DNA of 64,000 bases from Streptomyces lasiicapitis (lineage in GTDB: Bacteria; Actinomycetota; Actinomycetes; Streptomycetales; Streptomycetaceae). Shown piece after piece: positions 6,639 to 15,331 of this stretch. Every line of letters begins with the position of its first letter. The stretch's first letter is position 1. The position numbers were made by a program, and so were the translations under genes. The DNA lies in NCBI RefSeq assembly GCF_014646335.1, contig NZ_BMNG01000007.1, positions 186,001-250,000 of the forward strand, read 5' to 3'. The notes under the pieces are model-generated. The model was not told where the DNA came from and did no database searches. It saw nothing but the letters and a program-made list of their open reading frames with translations.

Positions 6639-9401
6639 ATGGTGACCACGGGACATTCACAGGCCGGAGTGCCGGCGTTCGCCGGAGTGGAGCATTTCGT
6701 CGAGGCCTTCGACCGTCTGGTCGTGCAGCCCAGGCGCCGGCGCAGCCGCGTGCCGGTGGTGCTGCTCAGCGAGCCGGGGCAGGGGCGGGACGGGCAGCGC
6801 ATCGTCGGCGGCCTGTACAGACGTCTGCTCGGCCGTGAGACGCGGCTGGCGGCGCACGCGTATCTGCGCGGTTCGGGCGATCCGGCCTGGACGCCTCCGG
6901 ATGATCCAGTCCTCGGACGGCTCTACTTGTTCTCGCAGCTCACTCGGCAACTGATGGAGACCATGCCGCGCGGCACGGGCAGACTCCGGCTGCCCTGCTA
7001 CCAGTTGCTGCGCTCCATCGTCACCGCACCGCCCGTCGAGGGCCTCGGCGACCGGCATCACTCCGAGCTCAAGGACCACGCCTACGCGGGACACCGTGAA
7101 GTGTCCTCCCTCGCCCGCGTGTTGTGGTGGCTGGGCGGGCGCGACCAGGCCAGTGGCGGCACGCTGCTCGAACTGCTCTGGAACTTCGTCGCCGGTCCGC
7201 TGTTCCAGCGCCTGCCGCGCGCCGTCTATGTACGGCGCGCCAATCGGCTGATGCTGGGCAACTCGCGGCGGCAACGGTGGTACGCGGAGTGGGCGCGCCT
7301 GCAGCAGGGCACACCGCCGACCGACTTCTTCCGGTCGGCACGCGATCTGGTGCACGGCGGCGATGCCGAGCAGTTCGACCGCATTCTGGTGCACGCGCTG
7401 CTCGCCGACCTCGACTCCGCCTGCCGCAAACGTCTCCTCAACCCCTGGCGCAGGCGCCGGGTGTGCCGCTTCGTGCTGCTCGTCGCGGAGGCGGGCGGCG
7501 AGAACTCGCGCGAGCAGCGCTTCTTGCGCGAGCTGCGGTCCGCCACGGAGGACCTGCGGTGCACGTCGGTGGTGGCGGTGGCCGCGGGTGTGCGTTCCCT
7601 CGCGCATCGGATCCCCGACATCGAGGTGGCCACCCTGTCCGCGGCGGGCGCCGAGCTGGCCAATGTCGCCGAGCACGGCAGCGCGCCGGGAAGCCCCACC
7701 GGCATGGTGGTGCCCGTGGTCGATGCGGGGGCCGACGACGACCCGGCGGCGACGTACTGGCTGCGCCGCAGGCCGACGCTGGCGCCCCCTTCCAAGCGCT
7801 GGGGTCCGCGCGCGGAGATCGTCGGCACGGTCGGGGTGCTGGCCCTGGTTCTTGCCCTCACGGGCATCAGCCTGGGGCCGCTGGGGAAGGCGGACGCCGA
7901 CGCGTGCCGCGGCTCGACGTTCCTCGGCACCGACGGCCAGTGCGTGGGCGTCGCCGAGGGCGCGGCGTCGTTCGGCAAGGACAGCGGCGACCGGGCCCTG
8001 CGTGACGTACTCGAACGCATCGAGCGGCAGAACGGCGAGATGGACAAGGAGCTTTCGGGCCGCACGGACACGGGCGGTCCTGCCGGCCGCACCGTCGTCT
8101 ACTTCGGGCCGCTCAGCGGCGGCAAGGACGCCGAGGACCCGGTGCGCGGCGGCACGCTGGCCGAGCTGCGCGGCATCGCCATCGCCCAGGGGCAGGTCAA
8201 CGCGCAGGCGCTGCGCTCCGGGGAACGGGTGCCGCTCCGGGTGCTCGCGGCGAACGCGGGTGACCGGTTCAAGGACGCCCCGGACGTGGCCCGGCGCGTG
8301 GTGCGGCTCGCGGAGCGCGACCGGTCGATCGTGGGGGTCGTGGGTTTCGGGCAGAGCAGGCGCAAGACGTACGAGGCCGTCCGGATCTTCGGAGACGCCG
8401 GCATTCCGATGGTCGGCACGTCCGGCACGGCGGACGCGCTGCTCCAGCAGAGCGGCCACTACTACCAGATGGCGCCGACCGACTCCCGCGCCGCCGCCGT
8501 GATGGCGTCCTTCGCCAGGCACGCCCCGATGGCGGCGGACGGAAAGCCGGTGCGCCGCGTCCAGTTGATCGCCGATCCGGCCGACGCCTACAGCGCGAGT
8601 CTCGCCGCGTCGTTCCGCGAGGAGTACGGCGCCAAGGGCACCGACGTGCTGCTCTACACGCCGGCCGACGCACCGGAGCCGCCGCCCGCGTCGCGGGGCC
8701 TGTCCGGCAGCGAACTCCCGGCCGTGGAGGATCTGGCACGCCAGGTGTGCGGCGCGGTGGCCCGTGAGCCGCGGACGGCCGTGGTGTGGGCGGCGCGCGG
8801 CAGCCAGTTCCACCCCTTCCTGAGCGAGATCGCCCGGATCTCCCGCGACTGCCCGAAGATCGTGGTGCTCGGCGACGACGACCTGACGACCGCGCTCTCC
8901 GAGGAACGCAGGCCGTGGGAGGTGTTCGGCGGTCTGTCGCTGTACTACGTCTCGCACGGCCGGGCGGCCGCTCTGGCCCAGGACAGCGGCGAGGCCGCCG
9001 CCTTCCTCTCTGCGTACGACGCCGCGTACGGCAAGGACGAGAGCACGCGTACGTCGACGATGCGTGACGACGCCCATGTGGCCATCGGCTGGGACGCGAT
9101 GCGCTATCTCGCCGAGGGCGTCGACCAGGCGTGGCGCGGCACCGGCGGCCATGACGAGCGCCTGGACCGGGGACTCTTGCAGGGCGTGCTCTACCAGGGC
9201 CTGGGCGGTGGCGGCTTCGACGGGGCGACGGGCCGGATCGACGCGCACGGCGCGGCGGGCGGCGGCCGCCTCACCGAGAAGAAGCTGCTCGGCGTGGAGC
9301 GGGACGGCAAGAACGGCCCACGGACGGTGCTGCTGTGCGGAATGGTGGCACGGGGCGACACGCGGGCCGAGTGGGGAGACGGATCGCATCCGTGTCCGTG
9401 A
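6639..9401 (+). CDS. Fusion of a degenerate P-loop-like cytoplasmic region, one membrane helix and an extracellular periplasmic-binding-protein domain
   Basis: ATG 6639 has an excellent ribosome binding site (gggggagaggg, about 6625-6635). The 920-residue protein has three parts. Residues 1-390 are cytoplasmic and Arg-rich, starting with a VPVVLLSEPGQGRDGQRIVGGL segment that looks like a Walker A loop without the GKT/S. A hydrophobic helix lies at about 396-416. From about 484 an outer domain of the type I periplasmic-binding (branched-chain amino-acid receptor) fold begins with TVVYFGPLSGG and continues with IVGVVGFGQSRRKTYEA, AGIPMVGTSGTADAL and YYQMAPTDSRAAAVMASF. The parts together suggest a one-pass receptor coupling outside ligand binding to a cytoplasmic domain. 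No transporter genes are adjacent, so an ABC uptake role is unlikely. The function is not established. Confidence 0.75.
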   Translation: MVTTGHSQAGVPAFAGVEHFVEAFDRLVVQPRRRRSRVPVVLLSEPGQGRDGQRIVGGLYRRLLGRETRLAAHAYLRGSGDPAWTPPDDPVLGRLYLFSQLTRQLMETMPRGTGRLRLPCYQLLRSIVTAPPVEGLGDRHHSELKDHAYAGHREVSSLARVLWWLGGRDQASGGTLLELLWNFVAGPLFQRLPRAVYVRRANRLMLGNSRRQRWYAEWARLQQGTPPTDFFRSARDLVHGGDAEQFDRILVHALLADLDSACRKRLLNPWRRRRVCRFVLLVAEAGGENSREQRFLRELRSATEDLRCTSVVAVAAGVRSLAHRIPDIEVATLSAAGAELANVAEHGSAPGSPTGMVVPVVDAGADDDPAATYWLRRRPTLAPPSKRWGPRAEIVGTVGVLALVLALTGISLGPLGKADADACRGSTFLGTDGQCVGVAEGAASFGKDSGDRALRDVLERIERQNGEMDKELSGRTDTGGPAGRTVVYFGPLSGGKDAEDPVRGGTLAELRGIAIAQGQVNAQALRSGERVPLRVLAANAGDRFKDAPDVARRVVRLAERDRSIVGVVGFGQSRRKTYEAVRIFGDAGIPMVGTSGTADALLQQSGHYYQMAPTDSRAAAVMASFARHAPMAADGKPVRRVQLIADPADAYSASLAASFREEYGAKGTDVLLYTPADAPEPPPASRGLSGSELPAVEDLARQVCGAVAREPRTAVVWAARGSQFHPFLSEIARISRDCPKIVVLGDDDLTTALSEERRPWEVFGGLSLYYVSHGRAAALAQDSGEAAAFLSAYDAAYGKDESTRTSTMRDDAHVAIGWDAMRYLAEGVDQAWRGTGGHDERLDRGLLQGVLYQGLGGGGFDGATGRIDAHGAAGGGRLTEKKLLGVERDGKNGPRTVLLCGMVARGDTRAEWGDGSHPCP

Positions 9402-9450
9402 CTGCCGGGCGGGTGGCTCAGTTGCTCATGTTCCGCTTCCAAGGCCGACG

Positions 9451-9490
9451 GTCGTCCGGGCGCGTGCCCGTGGGCGGCTGCCCGGACGAC
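9451..9490. terminator. Bidirectional hairpin between convergent genes
   Basis: GTCGTCCGGGC at 9451-9461 and GCCCGGACGAC at 9480-9490 form a perfect 11-bp stem with an 18-nt loop, followed by a pyrimidine-rich run. It sits between convergent gene ends at 9401 and 9525. Confidence 0.7.
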
Positions 9491-9524
9491 GTCCGCTTCT
9501 TCTTCCGGCTCGTTCCGCCTCGCC

Positions 9525-9938
9525 CTACTTCGTTTCCGTCTCCTTGAGTTGGTACAGCTCGGGCAGGGAGACCTTGATCGGCTCCTGTGTGGTCCGGGCG
9601 ATGACGACGACCGCGGGTTCGTTCGGGTCCGGGTTCTCCTCGCGGTGCGGGACGTTCGGGGGTACGAGGAAGAAGTCGCCGGGGCCGGCGGCGATCCGTA
9701 CCTCCTGTGTGCCGTCGTGGTAGACGAACACCGGGTGTCCGCTGACCACGTAGATCCCGGCCTCCGATTCCCCGTGGTGGTGGTTGTCCGTCGCGCTCAG
9801 CGGCGGGTTCTCCACCATGCCCATCCAGAGATTCCTCGAGCCGACCGTCCCGCCGCTGATGGCGGCGTAGCCGTCCAACTCGCCGGCCCGGACGTGGTGG
9901 ACGCGGTTGTTCAGCGGGCGCTCGTCGTGGGTGCTCAT
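9525..9938 (-). CDS. Cupin-domain protein
   Basis: ATG 9938 is preceded by a near-perfect ribosome binding site (aggaggt, minus strand at about 9945-9951), which decides the start over longer upstream frames. The 137-residue product is a single small beta-barrel. Cupin motif 1 is TDNHHHGESEAGIYVVSGHP (two metal-ligand His and Glu) and motif 2 is PGDFFLVPPNVPHREEN with the third His. Metal-binding cupins of this size act as dioxygenases, isomerases or binding proteins; the sequence does not fix the reaction. The gene is alone on its strand, facing the GNAT gene at 10143 divergently. Confidence 0.85.
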   Translation of the reverse strand: MSTHDERPLNNRVHHVRAGELDGYAAISGGTVGSRNLWMGMVENPPLSATDNHHHGESEAGIYVVSGHPVFVYHDGTQEVRIAAGPGDFFLVPPNVPHREENPDPNEPAVVVIARTTQEPIKVSLPELYQLKETETK

Positions 9939-10142
9939 CGGGCAACCTCCTGTGTGTCGTGGGGCGTTGGCTGGTGACCAGGTTGCAAGGTTCCGGCGCG
10001 TGCGGCAACTGAAGTTGCCGTATCGGCAAGTGGAGCGGCAGCGCCCGCCCGTGCGGCCTTCCCCAACTCCTCGCGCCCACCCGCCCCGTGGGCCGCAGGC
10101 ATCCCGACCCCACCTCACCGTCGAAGATCACCGGGATGCAGA

Positions 10143-10760
10143 ATGACCCGTATGTCGACAACGAACACCCCGACGACGGCCACGATCGACGACGCGCCGC
10201 TGATCGGTCGCACCCTGACCCGCGCCTTCGACGACGACCCGATGATGCGCTGGTTCTTCCCCGACGACGCGGCGCGCGAGGCCGCGCTGGGCCGCTACTT
10301 CACCACGATCTTCACCCGGCAGTACGTCACCCACGGCGTGTGCGAGCGCACCGACGCCGCGGCCGCCTTCTGGGTGGCGCCGGAGGCGCAGGACAAGGCC
10401 GTTCCCGACGCGGAGACCATCTCGGAGCTCCTGAACATCCTCGGCGACCGCGCCGGGCTGTTCCGGGACGCCGTCGGCGCGGCCGCCGAGCACGCGCCCC
10501 AGGAACCGCACTGGTCCCTGGCGTTGATCGGCGCCGACCCCGCCGCGCAGGGCCAGGGACACGGAGCCGCCCTGCTGCGCTCGGGTCTCGCCAAGGCCGA
10601 CGCGTCGGGCATGCCCGCGTACCTGGAGTCCTCCAAGCCGTCCAACCTGCCCTTCTACGAGCACTTCGGCTTCACCCTGCGTGAGGAACTGCAGTTGCCG
10701 GGCGGCGGTCCCGTGCTGTGGACGATGTGGCGCGAGCCGCAGCGTACGGCCGACGTCTAG
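10143..10760 (+). CDS. GNAT-family N-acetyltransferase
   Basis: The 205-residue protein has the GNAT acetyl-CoA fold: a start of the type ATIDDAPLIGRTLTRAFDDDPMM, the central beta-4 and P-loop region HWSLALIGADPAAQGQGHGAALL (acetyl-CoA binding Q/R-x-x-G-x-G/A is QGQGHG), then YLESSKPSNLPFYEHFGF typical of motif B. The acceptor substrate cannot be told from sequence. The ATG 10143 start gives the normal family N-terminus; an ATG three codons in (10152) is possible. The stop codon lies inside the first copy of a 14-bp tandem repeat that follows. Confidence 0.85.
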   Translation: MTRMSTTNTPTTATIDDAPLIGRTLTRAFDDDPMMRWFFPDDAAREAALGRYFTTIFTRQYVTHGVCERTDAAAAFWVAPEAQDKAVPDAETISELLNILGDRAGLFRDAVGAAAEHAPQEPHWSLALIGADPAAQGQGHGAALLRSGLAKADASGMPAYLESSKPSNLPFYEHFGFTLREELQLPGGGPVLWTMWREPQRTADV

Positions 10761-10807
10761 AAGGAGACGTCTGGAGGGGGACGTCTGGAAGGAGACGTCC
10801 CGAAGGA
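10752..10807 (+). repeat. Four tandem copies of a 14-bp unit
   Basis: Copies start at 10752, 10766, 10780 and 10794, with units gacgtctagaagga, gacgtctggagggg, gacgtctggaagga and gacgtcccgaagga. Each holds the palindrome GACGTC and a Shine-Dalgarno-like purine run. The first copy contains the GNAT stop codon, and the array ends 88 bp before the ligase ATG. The period is not a multiple of three, so it is not a coding repeat. Confidence 0.85.
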
Positions 10808-10895
10808 GCGGCCACGCGTTCGGCGCGGTGGGCTGTCCGGGCGATCGGACAGCCTGCCGCGCTTGAACCGCGGACCGGCGGGCGAGGCCTGGACC

Positions 10896-11852
10896 ATGGT
10901 CGCCTTGCCTCAGATCGCCCCGATGCTCGCCTCTCCCGGGCCGCTCCCGCCCCAGCGGGCCGATCACCTGTGGAGCGCCGAGACGAAGTACGACGGGCAG
11001 CGGGCGATCGTGTACCTGCCCGGCGACGGCTCGCTGCTGTTGCGCTCGCGGTCCGGGGCCGACATCACCGCCGCGTACCCCGAACTGCACTCCCTGGGCG
11101 CGCGGATGTCCGTGCCCGCGGTCCTGGACGGGGAGATCGCCGTCCTCGACGGGCACGGCAGGCCCGACTTCGCCCGGCTCCAGCCGCGCATGGGCCTCGC
11201 CTCCTCCCCGGCCCGTGCCGCCCGCCTGGCATCCCAAGACCCCGCCCACCTGGTCCTGTTCGACGTCATGTTCCTCGACGGGCAGTTGCTGACCGGTCTG
11301 CCGTACACCGAGCGACGTCAGTACCTCCAGCGGATGGTGGCCGCGGGCGCCCGCTGGTCCGTGCCCGCCTCGGTTCCCGGACACAGCCGACAGGCGCTGG
11401 AACTCACCCGTTCCCAGGGCCTGGAGGGCATCGTCCTCAAGCGTCTGGACTCGGTGTACGAGCCCGGAGTGCGCTCCTCGGCCTGGATCAAGGTCAGGAA
11501 CGTACACACGGTGGACGCGGTGATCGGGGGCTGGGTGCCCGTCCGGGGGCGCCAGGGCGGTCCGCCGGGGGCCCTCCTCATGGGCGAGCCCCACGAGGGA
11601 GCGCTGCGCTACCTGGGCAGCGTGGGCACCGGGTGGAGCGAGCAGGAGCGCGGTGTGCTGGCCGAGCTCCTGGCCGTCGCCGCGGACGACACCTGCCCCT
11701 TCACTCCCCCACCGGCCGTTCCCGGAGCCCAGTGGGTGCTGCCCCGGCTCGTGGCCGAGATCCGGTTCACCACCCGTACCCGCGCGGGGCTGCTGCGCCA
11801 GCCGGTGTGGCACCGGCTGCGCCCCGACCTCGCGCCCGGCGGCGACGCCTAG
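10896..11852 (+). CDS. ATP-dependent DNA ligase
   Basis: From ATG 10896 the product is 318 residues, with a nucleotidyltransferase domain followed by an OB-fold domain. Motif I is ETKYDGQRA, the adenylated Lys being residue 31. LLLRSRSGADI supplies the later R-x-G element, VLDGEIAVLD is motif III, LVLFDVMFLDG is IIIa, EGIVLKR is IV and WIKVRN is V. GSVGTGWSEQE and EIRFTTRTRAGLLRQPVW lie in the OB domain. It is the length of the ligase part of LigD or of stand-alone LigC, which seal breaks in non-homologous end joining or repair. No ku, primase or nuclease gene is adjacent. An in-frame TTG at 10863 gives a longer start, but no ribosome binding site supports it. Confidence 0.88.
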   Translation: MVALPQIAPMLASPGPLPPQRADHLWSAETKYDGQRAIVYLPGDGSLLLRSRSGADITAAYPELHSLGARMSVPAVLDGEIAVLDGHGRPDFARLQPRMGLASSPARAARLASQDPAHLVLFDVMFLDGQLLTGLPYTERRQYLQRMVAAGARWSVPASVPGHSRQALELTRSQGLEGIVLKRLDSVYEPGVRSSAWIKVRNVHTVDAVIGGWVPVRGRQGGPPGALLMGEPHEGALRYLGSVGTGWSEQERGVLAELLAVAADDTCPFTPPPAVPGAQWVLPRLVAEIRFTTRTRAGLLRQPVWHRLRPDLAPGGDA

Positions 11853-11899
11853 GGCGCTCGACACCGGACGTTCTTGCCGAGGCTCGGCGGCCAAACCGG

Positions 11900-12463
11900 T
11901 TAGCGCGTCACGCGGTAGCGGACGTAGACGAATTTCGAGCTGAAGGTGCGGGTCTCGACGAGTTCGAGATCCACCCGGCGCTCGTCCCGGGGAAAGAACG
12001 GAATGCCGCCGCCGACCAGCACCGGGTAGACCACGGTCCGGTACTCGTCGATCAGACCCGACGCGGCCGCCTCGGCGGCGAGCGTCGCGCCGCCGATCGC
12101 GATGTCGCCCTCCCCCGGCTCGGCCCGGAGCCGCTCGATCTCCTCGGCCACGCCGCCGGAGAGCAGGCGGGCGTTGCCCTGCACCTCCGACAGCGTGGTG
12201 GAGAACACCACCTTGGGAAGCGGGTTCCAGAGCGCGGCCCACTCGAGCTCCGCGTCGCCGAGCGCGGGATCCTGGTCGGCGGTTTCCCAGTACAGCATCG
12301 TCTCGTACAGCCGTCGTCCCATCAGGTGGACGCCGACGTCTCGGATCTCGTCGATCCAGAAGCGGAAGACGTCCGCGTCGGGTGCCGACCAGTCGAAGCT
12401 GCCGTCGGGCCCGACGATGTAGCCGTCGAGTGAGACGTTCATCGAATAGGTCACGCTGCGCAT
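11900..12463 (-). CDS. RibD C-terminal/dihydrofolate reductase-like protein
   Basis: ATG 12463 has a clear ribosome binding site (gaggagg on the minus strand, about 12471-12477). The 187-residue product matches the RibD_C family often labelled dihydrofolate reductase-like: YSMNVSLDGYIVGPDGSFDW at the start, then HLMGRRLYETMLYW, KVVFSTTLSEVQGNARLL, IAIGGATLAAEAAASGLIDEY, and PVLVGGGIPFF. These correspond to the NADPH-binding GGA/GGG strands of the family. It probably reduces a small heterocyclic substrate; folate or flavin roles are not proven. The frame continues upstream but into the neighbouring gene. It may share an mRNA with the two minus-strand genes upstream (77-bp gap). Confidence 0.83.
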   Translation of the reverse strand: MRSVTYSMNVSLDGYIVGPDGSFDWSAPDADVFRFWIDEIRDVGVHLMGRRLYETMLYWETADQDPALGDAELEWAALWNPLPKVVFSTTLSEVQGNARLLSGGVAEEIERLRAEPGEGDIAIGGATLAAEAAASGLIDEYRTVVYPVLVGGGIPFFPRDERRVDLELVETRTFSSKFVYVRYRVTR

Positions 12464-12540
12464 CAGAAGTCCTCCTCGGTGACGGGTTCGACCGTAAGAC
12501 CGTCGGACGGCGCAGGACTCATCGCGACTCGCAGGAATGT

Positions 12541-13029
12541 CTAGTCGCCGTGCCGTGCCGCCCCCCGCGCGGCACGGAAGCGGTCGTCCGACATCAGCCA
12601 TGCTTCCGCGTCCTGCCGGATCCGCGCCGCGTCGAAGCTCTCGTACTCCAGGATCATCGACCTGATCGTGCCCCGCTCGCGGTACTCGTCCATGATCACG
12701 ACGTGCTCCGGCAGGCGTACGAACGCCGCCAGGGCCCGCCGCCCCGTCCACACCGAGACCGCTCCGCAGCGCCGGGCCGTGGGCGCGACCCACAGCCACA
12801 TGCCGACCGCTCCGTCGAGCTGCGGCCAGCGGCGCCGCAGCATGAAGCCGCGGCGCGCGATGCCGGGCAGGTCTCGGTAGGCGTGGCTGGTGAAGTCGGT
12901 GACGCTGACGATCAGTGGAGCGGTCTGTGCACCGGTCTGTGCACCGCGTACGTCGCTGTCGATGCCGTTCGCCGCGCTGTCGCCGAGGGAGTCCGCGGCA
13001 GGGCCCTGGCGCCAGCCGCTCCTCAGCAT
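12541..13029 (-). CDS. Small protein of possible antibiotic-biosynthesis-monooxygenase-like fold, function unknown
   Basis: The start ATG 13029 overlaps the stop of the upstream gene (13023-13025), so the two are translationally coupled. The 162-residue protein begins with a polar, Gly/Asp-rich stretch that looks disordered (1-38) and then has a compact domain: IVSVTDFTSHAYRDLPGIAR, WPQLDGAVGMWLWV, RCGAVSVWTGRRALAAFVRLPEH and RGTIRSMILEYE. The alternation of strands with AVSVWTGRRALAAFVR resembles the ferredoxin-like dimeric alpha/beta barrel of ABM or DUF3291-type proteins. This is fold-level inference only. A shorter start near the IVSVTDF strand is possible. Confidence 0.65.
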   Translation of the reverse strand: MLRSGWRQGPAADSLGDSAANGIDSDVRGAQTGAQTAPLIVSVTDFTSHAYRDLPGIARRGFMLRRRWPQLDGAVGMWLWVAPTARRCGAVSVWTGRRALAAFVRLPEHVVIMDEYRERGTIRSMILEYESFDAARIRQDAEAWLMSDDRFRAARGAARHGD

Positions 13030-13616
13030 GGGCCGGGCTTCCAGGACGGGTCGCGGCCGAGCAGGGCGAGCAACCGGTCCTCCGGCGGGGCGTCGTCGGG
13101 CACGGCGATCCGTCGGTGGAAGGCGGCACCGGCCCCGCGGCCCTCGTCAGGGACCAGGGCGGCCACGCTCAGCGCGGCGGCGGTGAGTTCGGAGCTGGGT
13201 TCCCACGGGGCGCCGATCGTCACCGCGACGTCCCAGGCGTGCGCCACGTAGTCGAGCAGGTGGAAGCCGATCGCGGTCCGTCCGGGGACGGCGAAGCCCT
13301 CGCCCACCTCCGGCAGCGCGAACCGCCGCTCCCGTACGTCGTCTTCGGCGAACGCCGCGGTGACCTCGGCCGCCGACGCCTCGTACGCCCCGGCCGGGTC
13401 GTCGCCGAGGTCGCCGTCGCGCCACACGGCCCACGGCTCACCGGCGCCGCGGGCGGAGGCGGCGAACCCCTCGTTCTGGCTGACCAGATGGCGGAGCAGG
13501 CCGTACAGGGTCCAGTCCGTGCACGGTGTCGCCAACCTCAACTGGTCGGTTTTCACCTGGGAGACCACCTCCCCGGTCAGCGACAGCGCCTGGTGGTCCA
13601 GTCGTCGTATGTCCAT
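13023..13616 (-). CDS. DinB/mycothiol-dependent-isomerase-like metal-binding protein (TIGR03086-type)
   Basis: Read from ATG 13616, the 197-residue product shows the actinobacterial TIGR03086 pattern: LRLATPCTDWTLYGLLRHLVSQNEGFAAS at the start (first helix His of the metal triad in LLRHLV), a middle helix with EVTAAF, then GRTAIGFHLLDYVAHAWDVAV, where FHLLDYVAHAWD supplies the remaining His ligands. Members bind a divalent metal in a four-helix DinB bundle, and some use mycothiol. The substrate is unknown. It is co-translated with the gene at 12541-13029 and is divergent from the MocR regulator at 13734, which may control it. ATG 13637 would add seven residues. Confidence 0.82.
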   Translation of the reverse strand: MDIRRLDHQALSLTGEVVSQVKTDQLRLATPCTDWTLYGLLRHLVSQNEGFAASARGAGEPWAVWRDGDLGDDPAGAYEASAAEVTAAFAEDDVRERRFALPEVGEGFAVPGRTAIGFHLLDYVAHAWDVAVTIGAPWEPSSELTAAALSVAALVPDEGRGAGAAFHRRIAVPDDAPPEDRLLALLGRDPSWKPGPC

Positions 13617-13652
13617 GGCTGGAGCGTAAGATCGCACAGCGGTTCAGCTCCA

Positions 13653-13683
13653 GAGCCAAAAGGCTGCCAACTGATTGAGCCAA
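13653..13683. promoter_or_regulatory. Direct repeats upstream of a MocR gene, candidate operator
   Basis: GAGCCAA occurs at 13653-13659 and again at 13677-13683, with a 24-bp repeat distance (about two helical turns). The first copy is part of the dyad AGCCAAAAGGCT at 13654-13665. MocR/PdxR proteins commonly bind direct or inverted repeats in the gap to a divergent target gene, which is the arrangement here (117-bp gap). Confidence 0.45.
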
Positions 13684-13733
13684 TTGCCGGACTCCCGCGG
13701 CCGACACCGCCGGGCCGGAAACGGGAGGCCGAC

Positions 13734-15185
13734 ATGGACGTGCACGTCAGGCTCGAGGGGCAGCGCGATCTGTCCGGTCAGATCTACCGCCAGTTGCGGA
13801 CCGCGATCCACGACGGGCTGCTGCGGCCCGGTGAACCGCTGCCTCCGACCCGGGAGTTGAGCCGCCGCCTCGCGGTGGCCCGCAACACCGTCGGCGTGGC
13901 CTACGAACGGCTCGTCGCCGAGGGCTACGCGGACAGCAGAGTCGGCTCCGGGACCTATGTGCGTACGGCGGGTCTGCCCGCGCAGGAGGCCGCGACCGCC
14001 ACCGGAACCACCGGCTCGGGACTGCGCCCGCGCGCCCTGTGGGCGGGCCTGTCCCCGTGGACGACTCCGGCGAGCACGGGCCCGACCACGGCGGCCCACG
14101 ACTTCCGGGCCGGCCTGCCGGACGCCCGGCTCTTCCCCTACGACGCCTGGCGTCCCCTGATCGCCCGGGAACTGCGCCTCTCGGCGGACGGGGCGGTCGG
14201 ATACGGCGATCCGGCGGGCCACGCCGGGCTGCGCGCCGCGCTCTCCCGGCACATCGGGCTCTCCCGTGGTGTGCGGACCGGCCCGGACGACGTGCTGGTG
14301 ACCACCAGCACGCAGCAGGCCCTGGACCTCATCGGACGGGTGCTGCTCGAACCGGGCGACCGGGTGGCCGTCGAGGAGCCCGGCTACCCACCGGCGCGGC
14401 TGGCGTTCCTGGCGCAGGGCGCCGAGGTCACGGGCGTACCGGTGGACGCCGAGGGCCTGCTGGTGGACACCATCCCGCCGGACACCCGCGCCGTCTACGT
14501 CACTCCCGCCCACCAGTTCCCGCTCGGCATGCCGATGTCCCTGCGGCGCAGAACGGCGCTGCTGCGGTGGGCGCGGCGGCACGGCGCGGCGGTGATCGAG
14601 GACGACTACGACAGTGAATTCCGGTTCGGCGGGCGGCCGGTGGAGACGTTGCAGAGCCTGGACCAGGACGGACACGTCATCTACGTGGGGTCGTTCTCCA
14701 AGGTGATGCTGCCGTCCCTGCGCGTCGGCTTCCTGGTGGCGCCCGCCCCGCTGCGCTCAGCGCTGCACACCGCCAAGTACGCCGCCGACTGGCACACGGC
14801 CGTTCCCACGCAGGCAGCGCTCGCCCGCTTCGTCGACGACGGGTTGCTCGCCCGGCACATCCGCCGGATGCAGCACACGTACGCGACCCGGCACCAAGCC
14901 ATCACCCGTGCGCTCACCGAGCACTTCGCGGGCGTCGTCGAGCTGGTGCCGTCCGCCGCGGGCCTGCACGTGACCGCGTTCACGCGAGGCCACCTTGCCG
15001 ACCCCAAGGCCCTCGCGGCCCAGGCGCGCCGGGCCCGAGCGGCCGGCGTGGCGGTGCACACCCTGGCGGAGGTCTCCGCCAACCGCTCCGCACGCCCGGG
15101 GTTCGTCTTCGGCTACGGCTCGATCGAGGCCCCGGACATCGAGCCGGGCCTGCACCGCGTGCTCGGCCCGCCGCAGGACGGCTGA
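13734..15185 (+). CDS. MocR/PdxR-subfamily GntR regulator with aminotransferase-fold domain
   Basis: ATG 13734 has a good ribosome binding site (gggagg, about 13723-13728). The 483-residue protein joins a GntR winged helix (about 10-75: LSGQIYRQLRTAIHDGLLRP, then PPTRELSRRLAVARNTVGVAY) to a fold-type I PLP domain. Visible PLP motifs are YGDPAGHAGLRAALS, VTTSTQQALDLI, EEPGYPPAR, VTPAHQFPLG, IEDDYDSEFRF, and YVGSFSKVMLPSLRVGFLV with the Schiff-base Lys at 323. Such proteins sense PLP or an amino acid adduct and control vitamin B6, GABA, taurine or transport genes. No pdx or gab gene is adjacent, so the divergent DinB-like operon or its own gene is the likeliest target. Confidence 0.9.
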   Translation: MDVHVRLEGQRDLSGQIYRQLRTAIHDGLLRPGEPLPPTRELSRRLAVARNTVGVAYERLVAEGYADSRVGSGTYVRTAGLPAQEAATATGTTGSGLRPRALWAGLSPWTTPASTGPTTAAHDFRAGLPDARLFPYDAWRPLIARELRLSADGAVGYGDPAGHAGLRAALSRHIGLSRGVRTGPDDVLVTTSTQQALDLIGRVLLEPGDRVAVEEPGYPPARLAFLAQGAEVTGVPVDAEGLLVDTIPPDTRAVYVTPAHQFPLGMPMSLRRRTALLRWARRHGAAVIEDDYDSEFRFGGRPVETLQSLDQDGHVIYVGSFSKVMLPSLRVGFLVAPAPLRSALHTAKYAADWHTAVPTQAALARFVDDGLLARHIRRMQHTYATRHQAITRALTEHFAGVVELVPSAAGLHVTAFTRGHLADPKALAAQARRARAAGVAVHTLAEVSANRSARPGFVFGYGSIEAPDIEPGLHRVLGPPQDG

Positions 15186-15331
15186 ACACTGTCGCCCGTC
15201 ATCACACCGGTGTCCGTCCTCGGCGCCGAGCAACAACCCGCAGGTCAGACCCGATGTCAGCGCCCGCTGTCAGTGGCGCCTGCCAGACTCGGCCCATCCC
15301 TGGCCCGGAAGACAGAACCGGAAGGCAGACG

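Noticed and set aside
9064..9723. Plus-strand frame running from the receptor gene into the cupin gene
   Set aside because: Shadow frame across a strong terminator hairpin; no ribosome binding site or motif.
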